From NCBI GenBank assembly GCA_019671135.1, contig JAHRHY010000025.1, forward strand, positions 574,501-638,500: a stretch of 64,000 nucleotides of DNA. The letters are read 5' to 3'. The position numbers and the translations under genes were made by a program. Numbering within the stretch: the first letter of the stretch is position 1; every line of letters begins with the position of its first letter. The stretch comes from Linnemannia hyalina (taxonomy: Eukaryota; Mortierellomycota; Mortierellomycetes; Mortierellales; Mortierellaceae). Of this stretch, positions 41,001-49,211 are shown piece by piece. The notes under the pieces were generated by a model that saw only the letters and a program-made list of their open reading frames with translations, was not told where the DNA came from and made no database searches.

Positions 41001-43447
41001 TGCTCGAATACTTTCTCTCTCGAGCCATCTACAACCCGGTCAAGACTGACAACGAGGATGATGAAGAAGATGACGCCGAATCCGACGAATGTCCGAGTCC
41101 TTCGTTGTTCGATGTCAAGAGTCCCTTGTTCCGACGAAACCTACTTACTGAGCCCTCTATCATCCAGTTCCTGTGCGATCGTGTGGAGTCGAACCCTGAA
41201 TTTGAACAGCAACTCCGTGCCGTTATCGACCTGTCCAAGACCGACGCAAGTGCAGCCATCGCCGCCACCAACGCGATCACGATCCTGGTCCGAGCCGACG
41301 TGGTTTTCAACGGTGCCGACCTTCGCAGGGTCAATATCCCTGGGGCCGATCTTTCCGGAGGACAATTCGACTTTACGCAGTTCCAAGGAGCCAACCTGAC
41401 GGGAGCCGATTTATCGAGGAGCTGGTTACGGCAGGCGGATCTGAGCGGGGCGCAGCTGAAGGACGTTCGATTTGGGGAGTTACCCTATCTTGAGATGGGG
41501 AGTATTGTGTCTTCCTGCGCCTATTCTCCCGACGGGACGATGCTTGCTGCGGGGCATATAAATGGTGTCGATGTCTACAGCACCACCTCATGGACGAAAG
41601 CTCTGCACATTCCAGACAATGTTGGGTCAGTTCGCAGCGTTGTATTCTCACCTGACAGCCAACAAATTGCGTTCGGTGGCACGGATGTCACTGTACGAGT
41701 GTGGGATGTCACGAGCGGCGAGGAATTGCTGGCTATGAAGGGGCACACCCATTTCATACAGTCGGTGGACTATTCACCTTGTGGCAAGTTGATCGCATCG
41801 GCCAGTCTCGACTTCACAGTGCGGTTGTGGAGCTCGCAGACTGGAGAGAGTCTCCTTGTCTTGAAGGATCATACGAACGGTGTCGCGAGTGTCAACTTTT
41901 CCCCAGATGGCCGACAGCTCGTATCGAGCTGTTCGGATGGGAATATTCGGTTCTGGGATCCAAAGACAGGAGAGCTGGTGCGTGAGTTTGACTCCTCGTT
42001 GGGAGCCGCTGATAGCCTTGCCTATTCTCCTGATGGCAAGTGGATTGCCTCCGGCCACACAGACGGCTCTTTGCAGCTTTGGGATGCGGTCTCCTATGAG
42101 CCAGGGCCAGTCCTACAGGGCCACACTATGAACGTCGAGGGAGTCGCATTCTCTCCAAACGGCCAATGGATCGCTTCTGCCAGCATGGACAAGACTGTGA
42201 GACTTTGGGATGCATCGACAGGAACCCCTATTCTCATTTTGCCTGGTCACGACGATTTCGTGAAATGCGTTGCTTTCTCTCCAAATGGTCTTCACATTGT
42301 ATCGGGAGGCGACGACGCGAAAGTTCGACTGTGGGAATTGAGTTCTAGCAGGTCGAGCGTTGAGCTGGAGGGATATCGAGTCGATACGTCGTTGAAAACA
42401 GCATACTCTCCCAACGGCCTCTCAATCCTCACCGCCAGTGACCGCAGCGTGCAACAATGGGACTCGATGACAGGACGATCTCTACAGAACGCGTTTCACT
42501 TTCCGGAAGCAGTTTGGGTGAGTAATGTGGAGTTTTCACCTGATGGCAATCAGATAGCGGCCGCCGTTAAAGATGGTGTCCAAGTATGGGACCTTCGAAC
42601 CTATGCAGCAGGATCTGTCTTCAAACTTGAAGATTACTATCTCTCCAACGTCGTCTATTCGCCTTGTGGTCGTTGGGTCGCTGTTACTTTCAACTGGGGG
42701 TACATTGTTTGGCTGTGGGATCTTCATGACACCACCACCAAGGAGCATCATGGTCTCATTGAGTTTGAGAGTAGAATGGCCTTTGGCCGTAGTACCGTGA
42801 CCTTCTCCTCTGCCGGACACCAGCTTGCGATCAGCTTGGACGATGGCACCGTTCGTGTTTTCGAGCCTCAGTCAAGAAACCTTTTGTCGTCCTTGCAGCT
42901 GGAGCAAGAAGCCGTCTGCGCGCTGGCATATTCTCCGATCGGTCAGCAACTGGCTATCGGCGGCGGCAGCTCGATATATCTCTGGGACGATCAATCGCAG
43001 GATCCGAGTATCAAGCTGGATGGGCACAGTGCGGGAATTTCCTCCATTGCCTATTCACCTTGCGGTCAGTGGATCGCTTCCGGCAGCGGCGACAGGACGG
43101 TTCGATTGTGGCGTCGATGGCAAGAAGGCGAGTCGGAGAGTTGGAAGAGTGCAGGCGTGGTCCGTTCATTTCTCGACACTGTTTTCGATATTTTATGGAA
43201 TCCAATTATCCCCATGGAGTTTGTCACGCGTTGCAATGGTCAGTCTGTCCAAGTGTGGCGAATGTCGATTGATGGCGAAAGCGTGGTTGTGAGGATGCTT
43301 TGGGGGCTTAACATTGGAATCCTCCATGTCAAGGGTCTTATTTCCATGGACGCGACAGATCTGAGCCCGATGAACCAGAAGCTGCTAGTCCAGCGCGGTG
43401 CCGTCGACAGTTCTTTGGCCCATGAAGGAGAAGGATCAGACGCGTAG
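38093..43447 (+). CDS. NLR-like STAND protein: helical domain, NACHT, pentapeptide linker, 14 WD40 repeats
   Basis: Single 5355-base exon, 1784 residues. Residues 1-110 are basic and Ser-rich. Residues about 115-610 are a helical, Arm/HEAT-like domain. The NACHT NTPase starts near 640: Walker A GDSGAGKST (649-657), Walker B-type LILICDGYDE (about 718-727) and a VISCRTQF sensor (about 752). A helical region with a FRFVHRSMLEYFLSRAIY motif (about 963-980) closes the STAND module. Then a pentapeptide-repeat segment (A(D/N)L repeats, about 1068-1128) leads directly into WD40 repeats (about 1137-1720). I count 14 repeat units of the type VxSVxFSPDGxxIASxSxDxTVRLWD, enough for two seven-blade propellers. 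Fungal NACHT-WD40 proteins act in self/non-self recognition in some ascomycetes; the role in this lineage is unknown. Repeats are diverged from each other, unlike the near-identical hypervariable repeats of HET-type receptors. Confidence 0.9.
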   Translation: MSRNSHSTPSGPLSQPASPSYPNTRHDDDNSSISSQPIRKRDKLFAYFKSSNHERKAKNTDSTSPKSSIKGASVASTEVSAHRLSIVSTPESVDIEQAVATTAVKSTAFIAHSSTLLTKPRLDVFTQNVNAPAVRIPLPAFGARIDTTPQLALCIGLLSKVHDVVDQQEDPSQDLPSDTAARLAWVKAMKQDPTERERLFWLGTRMVDEFVKDAFKDSTEIAEMVLIGPVMNMEHYRGLLSSIIAAFDHSVILSVDLLQGLVQLVQSAPPESLLSDDLVKILRLLRLRLQDTHQQSTVHPFHLTLALSRVLDVMADHKVKDLSRVEEREPLSGVLSSLTGSSDPYLMYQACYAFQALQYVPDDETVLQAVLRQSIGVASGLVKISAVMKLDVGAVLEGLDKLQEAIGSTVEIAGTLYEGFCSLMESGRGVFESLKEGYGSGKKRPWYAAVRAAHALAHSGQLHDLNRLICMAPCRRDPLFQWGICQLLGEIASDDIWDSPVRQQAVELLGDLFQNDPLWGEDESVRTWMLNISGQLGAVDDAAVSSSAIALVKELQQDQPATTKLPYPLRNRLPLPTSSPTLVKVQKIPPLEYDLHRLRMLRLEQSHQDVYIPPMAKPSLKAKDEDIFLLMEKMQEFLAGERQVMLVLGDSGAGKSTFNRHFEHRLWTDYKPGDPIPLFINLPSIDRPDQDLVTKQLRFHGFSDDQIMEIKQHRQLILICDGYDESQQLVNLHRTNSLNQPGQWNTKMVISCRTQFLGPEYHSRFMPQSEGGHYDRPAPHLFQEAVITPFSKAQIENYVEQYVPLEPRTWDTKDYMDRLTTIPNLLDLVRNPFLLSLALEALPGVTEGKQDLSTIKITRAHLYDTFVSHWLDVNKRRFERNNALSMNDRDMLNQLVSAGFNSLGLDYATKLARAIFDRQDGKPVVKYVHLSDKNTWKAEFFGPQPEIRLLRDSSPLTRAGNQFRFVHRSMLEYFLSRAIYNPVKTDNEDDEEDDAESDECPSPSLFDVKSPLFRRNLLTEPSIIQFLCDRVESNPEFEQQLRAVIDLSKTDASAAIAATNAITILVRADVVFNGADLRRVNIPGADLSGGQFDFTQFQGANLTGADLSRSWLRQADLSGAQLKDVRFGELPYLEMGSIVSSCAYSPDGTMLAAGHINGVDVYSTTSWTKALHIPDNVGSVRSVVFSPDSQQIAFGGTDVTVRVWDVTSGEELLAMKGHTHFIQSVDYSPCGKLIASASLDFTVRLWSSQTGESLLVLKDHTNGVASVNFSPDGRQLVSSCSDGNIRFWDPKTGELVREFDSSLGAADSLAYSPDGKWIASGHTDGSLQLWDAVSYEPGPVLQGHTMNVEGVAFSPNGQWIASASMDKTVRLWDASTGTPILILPGHDDFVKCVAFSPNGLHIVSGGDDAKVRLWELSSSRSSVELEGYRVDTSLKTAYSPNGLSILTASDRSVQQWDSMTGRSLQNAFHFPEAVWVSNVEFSPDGNQIAAAVKDGVQVWDLRTYAAGSVFKLEDYYLSNVVYSPCGRWVAVTFNWGYIVWLWDLHDTTTKEHHGLIEFESRMAFGRSTVTFSSAGHQLAISLDDGTVRVFEPQSRNLLSSLQLEQEAVCALAYSPIGQQLAIGGGSSIYLWDDQSQDPSIKLDGHSAGISSIAYSPCGQWIASGSGDRTVRLWRRWQEGESESWKSAGVVRSFLDTVFDILWNPIIPMEFVTRCNGQSVQVWRMSIDGESVVVRMLWGLNIGILHVKGLISMDATDLSPMNQKLLVQRGAVDSSLAHEGEGSDA

Positions 43448-43478
43448 GACCTGCTAGTTTCGTTGTTCCAATCAACAC

Positions 43479-44767
43479 TCACCATAGCCTTTTCTCTTTC
43501 AAACCGAGAACTCTGAGTACATTACAAATAACCATTAAATGTATTGTTTTCTTTTCGAGGCTATTGCTGTTGTTGTTTTTGTTGTTGTTCGTTGTGGTTG
43601 TAAATTTAGCAGCCTCCAAGAGAGACGCAAAGGCAGCTGGGGCTGAGGAGGGTGTCACAAGTGAAGAAGAAGAGGCGTCTGCAGCTGGGGTTATTGGGGG
43701 AGAGAGGGGAAGAACAGCTGCAGTGGCGTGGGGGGAAGAAGGAGCTGAGGAAGAAGAGGCGGCCCCAGCTGAGTTGGAAGTAAAAGAAGATCCACCAGAA
43801 GAAGAAGGGTTTCTCTCTGACTCATTACCCTTAGCAGTTTTGAGGTCTCTTTCAGGAAAACGATCACATTGAGCCTGAAGATGACCAGCAACCTTGCATG
43901 TAGAACAGATCTTCGATAAGCGTAGAGCACATTTACCCAAGACGTGGCCTTCGCTCTTGCAGTAGTTGCAGAAGTTGGGATCTCCGTGAGCTGTCCAGTG
44001 GACCCTGACCGGGTTTCGTTGGTGGTGAGGAAGAGAATGTTGACGGCCAAGTCCAGTGGCTTCGGGGGTAATGTCTCCCTTGACGTAGACAAAGACCTGG
44101 TGATTAGGCAGTTGAAAGCCATCGGGTGAAGAGCGCGTCGGAATCTCAATCAAGGTCACCTTGCCCATTGGTTTATTAAGTTCAAGCAGTTCTTTGACCC
44201 AGGCACAAAGACTGTCGCTTGCATCTGCCGAGGTACGGAACTGGTACTCCGAGAACGTGATCTTGGTAACCGTGAGTCGATGGTGGAAGTGAGAGGCGGG
44301 TATGCAGTCTTTTTGAATATGATACTAATAGTAGATACCTTGAATTCGTCAAGGGTTTCATGGTACACAATTTCCATGCGATCGAACTCCGCCCCTGGGT
44401 GGCGGATGGCGCTGAGGAAGGGCTTAGCGATTGGTGGCCCGTCGGTGGGTTGATCGCCGTGGAGAGGCTTTTGGCGGCCGCATCAGCAAACGTCTCGACG
44501 GAAACCTTGTATCTGGATGGGACTTTGTAGGCAACCGCTCTGGGTTCACCGGCTCCTCTGCGCGGAGGCCCATGGGTGGGATTGGCAGGCGTAGTCTCCA
44601 AACGAGACATGATGGACTGATATTGATCCTGCGAATTGGTGCTGTAGGGTGCAGGAGAAGCAGGAGAAGCAGGAAAAGCAGGAGAAGTAGAGGAAGTTGG
44701 AAAAGTAGGTGAGGTAGGAGAAGCAGAGGAAGCAGAGGATGCTAAGGAGGCTGCGATAGCTGGAGAC
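43479..44767 (-). pseudogene. LINE-type retrotransposon ORF1 (CCHC gag-like), frameshifted
   Basis: On the minus strand the pieces read in order: a Ser/Pro/Ala-rich repeat (44767-44615), MSRLETTPANPTHGP...ETFADAAAKSLSTAINPP (44610-44455), then in another frame IVYHETLDEFKV and ISIIFKKTAYPPLTSTI (about 44375-44290), then LTVTKITFSEYQF and the long frame 44168-43479 with two zinc knuckles: C-x2-C-x4-H-x4-C (CNYCKSEGHVLGKC) and C-x2-C-x4-H-x4-C (CSTCKVAGHLQAQC). This order of a FADAAAK start, a FKKTA block and paired knuckles is that of LINE ORF1 proteins of Mortierellaceae as I know them. At least two frameshifts. No reverse-transcriptase frame is adjacent; the element stops 31 bases from the receptor gene's stop codon. 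The 9-base GAGAAGCAG-like repeat at 44650-44740 encodes the Ser/Pro/Ala tract. Confidence 0.7.
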
Positions 44768-44834
44768 TAAAATGCAAATGAAAAGCAATGAGACGAGGTA
44801 TGGCATTTATAGGGGTTTTAACATTACTTGCAAG

Positions 44835-45296
44835 TCATAACTTTGAGCCTTTTCCAAACATTATGTAATGTACCGTGGTTGAAGCAGAGAGCATTTTAAA
44901 AGAAAACTTCTTGCTTTCAAATGTATTTCCTGATTGGAGCTCAAGTCTCAAAATCCTCTCAATGTTTGAACATGGGCATCTGTCCGTGCTGCCATGAATG
45001 TGTCGTTGCATGTTTCGCTTTGTCGATTGTTTGACCTCACAAACACAGGTGTAAGGCGGAAAAAAGGTTACTTCAATATCACCTCCCACAATACATGTAC
45101 ATGTAAGATGATGATGCTGCCAGGACATCGTTGACTTGTTTGTACCATGACGGTCACTTTTGAGGTTCACACCACCGTTGCTTTTGTGCATTCCTTTCTT
45201 TTGTGCTCTTATAACGCGCGCATTTAGACGATCTTTGTAGTTAAAGTTTTGGTTTTTTGAGCTCAGGAACAACTGCCGTAGGTTAGCTTTGATCAT
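44835..45296 (-). CDS. Hypothetical frame of 153 residues
   Basis: Open frame starting MIKANLRQLFLSSKNQ, hydrophilic, with a CVCEVKQSTKRNMQRHIHG stretch that looks faintly like a single zinc-finger (two cysteines, later two histidines) but does not fit a standard spacing. It lies between the LINE remnant and a repeat tract, so transposon debris is equally likely. Not recognised; no exon partners found. Confidence 0.2.
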   Translation of the reverse strand: MIKANLRQLFLSSKNQNFNYKDRLNARVIRAQKKGMHKSNGGVNLKSDRHGTNKSTMSWQHHHLTCTCIVGGDIEVTFFPPYTCVCEVKQSTKRNMQRHIHGSTDRCPCSNIERILRLELQSGNTFESKKFSFKMLSASTTVHYIMFGKGSKL

Positions 45297-45318
45297 TCGG
45301 AGACTGGAAGGAAGACCA

Positions 45319-46040
45319 TGTTTAGAAGTTTATCTCTGCGATATTTCGACGTTAAGAAGATCATAGAGAATGACCTGATCGATTTTTGTTTATTCCTTTA
45401 ATGGCTTCTTTTTTCTTTCTGTGTACAACGCATTCACACGGCGTCGATGCCCTGAGTCTAGAAATACCACCTTTGAGAACAGTTGAGTAGGTGTAAACGT
45501 TCATTTCGCACTTTTTTTTTCAGGGTGAGTGACACTTATGAGGGCGATCGCTCAAGTTTAGAAGTTCTTCTCATCGATATCCATCGATCTTGTATTATCT
45601 GACCCACTCGTTTCGAATATCTTTCATTCATTGTTTTATTCCACACGCATGGGTGGTACGCTCTTCAGGATATTGAAACACTGCGGAGGATTTTTTATTG
45701 GCACACATAGCAGGACGGTAGAGCTATCCAAAATGCTATTTTATTTTTATCAGGTGGATTCCAGAGGTTTAGAAGCTCAACCATGTTCATTGCACCTCGC
45801 ACGGACGATCCACCTTGTCCTCTTTGATTTTGCTGCTTTAGGCTTCTGAAATGGCGTCAAACTTTCATTGATTTTTTTTCCTTATGTTGAAAGACAAGTG
45901 TCACCGATGAATAGAGAGTGAGCTTTAGAGAAGCCAGGTGGATAATGGTCAAAGTTTAGAAGCACGTCCTTGAATATTGTAAAGGAGTGGGTGGCTCTTG
46001 TGGGGGACATACAGAGTACGACGATGGGTCAAGTTTAGAA
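45319..46040 (+). repeat. Spaced repeat with core CAAGTTTAGAAG
   Basis: The core recurs as TGTTTAGAAG (45319), TCAAGTTTAGAAG (45552), GAGGTTTAGAAGCTCA (45763), GTCAAAGTTTAGAAGCA (45948) and GTCAAGTTTAGAA (46028). The first four are about 233, 211 and 185 bases apart. Sequence between cores shows weak similarity (for example GTGAGTGACAC and AAGTGTCACCGATGA ahead of units two and four). It looks like a worn tandem array of about 200-base units. Confidence 0.4.
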
Positions 46041-46292
46041 CTGTATTTTTTGAACACAGAAACATCATTGGAGGTCCTTTTGGACGGACAAGATAGAGAA
46101 TGAACAACGCCCGAGAACGATTCAGATCAGGGTTTTTTTCTTTTCGTTTGTCTACTCTTATCACATCCCTTTTTACGCGTACACATGGCGATGCACTCTT
46201 TCATGAAACGACTCTATTGAAAAACGAAAAACAATATATACTGAAGCGCCAGCGCCGTTCATTTGACTCATTTGTTGTGCAAGGGTTGTCTG

Positions 46293-46661
46293 CTAGGATT
46301 CTGAATAACCTTTATCATGCATTCCAACCGCCAACCATTTTCTTGCTGGAGGGGTGATGTTCCGCTGGCGAACATTCACCATTCCGTTTTTCTCATAATC
46401 GAATCTGAGCACGAGGATTTTGAGTCTCCTCTCTTGGTTGTTATAAATGAGAAGGGATAGGCAACCAATAACCGACACACCTCGAAAGGAACGGACTCTT
46501 GACAACGCAACATAGGCTTGGTCAGGCGTAAAGGTCTTGGTAAGATCGACGACTACAGACTGCAATGTCAACGACTGAGCTTTGTGAACAGTCATCGACC
46601 ATCGAAAAAAGATCGCGATGTTGACACTTGACCCAAAAAAAATAAAATAGAGTTGATACAC
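46293..46661 (-). pseudogene. PIF1/Helitron-type helicase, C-terminal fragment
   Basis: The minus-strand frame carries RWSMTVHKAQSLTLQSVVVD, then TPDQAYVALSRVRSFRGVSV. This is the last conserved block of PIF1-family helicases (the T-x-H-K-x-Q-x-x-T motif followed by QxYVALSR). No upstream Walker A/B motifs are present within reach, and the N-terminal 20 residues look unrelated, so it is a truncated fragment. Such isolated C-termini usually derive from Helitrons or from PIF1-like genes copied by them; which one cannot be told. Confidence 0.7.
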
Positions 46662-47808
46662 GATACGGCATCGTCAATCTTTTCTTCATGTTTGAGACAC
46701 ATCATTGTGGTTGTGTGCTCTAGTCGCTTATTTTTTAGCCGATTTGTCCTTTTTATCTAGTGATGCCACTGGAATGACGTGTTGGATTGGTGCTTGGCGG
46801 TCTCTCTTCGCTTTTCGTAAACGTTCTCGTTTATTTTTTCACAGAAACTAAAGAAGAAAAATGGATATTGGTGAAGTATGGAGTGGCGTTTGTGCTTTGT
46901 ACAGGTGAGTCGAGTAGGGAAGAAGGAAAGAAGAAATCGCGAAAAAGAGAACGAGCATTGGTTTAAAGAGGCACGAACGCATGGGGCACGAGACGAACAT
47001 TTTTTTTTGGTGGGCCATGGGGCCAAAGGTTTGGTGATGGGATCAGAGCAACAGGAGGACCCTTGAGCATGCAAGTGACATGGACATGCCCTTGTTTTTG
47101 GACGCGCACAAAGGTCGCATTTGTCAGTAAATACGACTTTCTTGTGCTACGCCCAGGTCTATCTCATTCCCTCTCTCGTGGAGATGCAGTTCATTCTCTC
47201 CGACCTAGCAAGCTAAATGAACGTGGTCAAAACTTGTATCGGTGCAGGCCTTTTGTTTCCTGTAAGTGATAAGGAAGAAAAGGAATGGGAAAGGAACGAG
47301 GGTGGCAGGTGACATTCTGAGCGAGGCTGATCAACCAGTGAGGTTACCCTCGCAACAGGGACAATTGTCCCTGGATGCATGTGAGTAGAACGTTCAGGGA
47401 GAGGAATCAAGCTGGTGCTGTATTGACTGGCGAAAAGAAGGAAAGGCGGTGAGTCTTCACAACCTGGGCTGATAAGCATTTCCTCCACACTTCCCCTGCA
47501 GATTCGTGGCACATGGAGAACGCGCCCAAAAGACTAAATGGAAAAAAGAAGCAGTCCTAATGAGTTGGCTCAACGTGGCTGAATGTTCCTTGGGGTTGTT
47601 CCTTTGTCCCTCCACAGACACCTTTCTTTCTTTACACTCCACCCCTTCTGCTCATCCCTTTTTCACGCGCAAGTCAAGAACAAGGAGGACACATCAACAT
47701 CAACAATAACTCCCGAACAACTTCAAGTCATACAGGACACAGCGGGCATAACAGATTCACCTCTCAAGACAAGATCACATCACTACTCACGACACACAAC
47801 TACCAGCC
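46662..47808. other. Intergenic, no gene seen
   Basis: No supported gene. The last 200 bases (AC/CAA-rich with CATCAACATCAAC) look like the leader of the SNARE gene starting at 47809. Confidence 0.5.
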
Positions 47809-49034
47809 ATGGAAGACCCTTTCATCCTCATCAAAAAGTACGCTTTAGCAGACACACATCATAAGAAACAGCCGCTGCTATGAACATGCACCTCCCAACA
47901 CCACCAACGACAGCGCATCCAGCAACACCATTAACTCACCACCTACTTCTCCCTCCTCTCTACATTCAATAGTGATGTGCTATCATCACTCAGCAACGCA
48001 TCAACACTCTTCGAATCCTGGAAACGCATCCTACTAACAGTCACTTCCGCCCAGAACGAAGAACTCCTCAAGACAAAGGAAGAACTTCTCCAGATCCTCG
48101 CAAACATCGAACAGGACCTCGAGGATTTGGACGATGCTGTCCAGGCTGTTATCGATAACCCTTCAAGGTTCAATCTTACTACAAGGGAATCCAACGCCCG
48201 GAAACAGTTTGTCGACCAGACTCGGCGTAAAGTCCAGGTATGTTGATCTCGCTGGGTTCGTTGTATTCCCTGTTCTATTATAAAACAATGCCTAACTGAC
48301 TGGCTATACTTTCGCATATGTGACAATAGGACATGAAAACAAAGCTAGAGCAACCAATCAAAATCGGGAGTGCACAACTAGACAGGCTGGCATTGCTGGA
48401 GGACACGACAGGAGGAAGTTCGAGCCCGAGAGGGTACCAGAAACCTACAAGGAGAGAGAACATGATGTACAGCAATACCAAATTCGTCGAACAGGAAGCC
48501 CAACAGCAACAGGTAACTAGCCCTGCCCTCTATCTCTGTGACCTTTGCACAAAACGCAACTTGGCACAGGACATATCAACCATGGAAGATATCAAAAAAA
48601 TAATAACGGGACACGTTACTTATCACTACATCATATCCCTCCATTACGTCCTGGGACTAATAGATGTTGATGCAGGAGCAGGACCAGCAACTGGACGGCG
48701 TAATGCACACAGTGCTGAATATGCGCGAGATTGCAAGTACAATGAACGACGAGCTGGCAGACCAGTCTATGCTCCTCGACGACCTAGACGATCATGTCGA
48801 CCGGACTGCAGGAAGTCTCCAAAAGGCCATGAGGCGTATGAACCACTTCGTCAAGCAGAACGAAGGTACAACATTGATGGATCTCATATTTTTGTAGCCG
48901 GAATGGGAACGGAAGGGGGCTGGCACTCATCCAATTTCTGTTTTTTGAACCTTTTAGAAACAAAGGCGTCTTGTTGCATCGGGATTCTGATCATGGTCCT
49001 TATCATCTTGTTGATTCTGATCATTGTCATATAG
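47809..49034 (+). CDS. Qc-SNARE, Tlg1/syntaxin-6 type
   Basis: Five exons: 47809-47837, 47973-48237, 48330-48512, 48664-48865 and 48958-49034; 251 residues. Tlg1/syntaxin-6 SNAREs act in fusion of endosome-derived vesicles with the trans-Golgi network. Seen: the syntaxin-6 N-terminal helical domain opening MEDPFILIKKNDVLSSLSN (first intron after 29 bases), a hydrophilic linker, the SNARE motif LMQEQDQQLDGVMHTVLNMR...ELADQSMLLDDLDDHVDRT (about residues 162-222, the Gln of ADQSMLL is the likely zero-layer residue) and a C-terminal anchor made of Ile/Leu/Val (about 232-251). A Cys-Cys pair at the membrane border (ASCCIG) suits palmitoylation as in yeast Tlg1. Only two residues at most follow the anchor, as expected. 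The gene is convergent with the next one, 177 bases between stops. Confidence 0.88.
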
Positions 49035-49211
49035 TCAAGGAGAGCAGGACAGGCGTAGACAGCAGCACAACTAAACGAACACATGTACAAAATAACACCC
49101 GCCTTCACCCATATCTCTATGCTATGCGTTTGTTTTATGATACAAGTTTGTGTGACTAAATAAGGACTGGTGAGCGACAGGAAGAGAAGGCGACAGAGAA
49201 GGTCGGGAGTC

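Noticed and set aside
44546..44806. Frame rich in Cys/Phe/Ser/Leu on the minus strand
   Set aside because: Off-frame reading of the 9-base repeat that encodes the Ser/Pro/Ala tract of the LINE ORF1.
47457..47709. Short frames ahead of the SNARE gene
   Set aside because: No domain, no splice site linking them to the SNARE frame; the DP-F-I-L start at 47809 fits the family.
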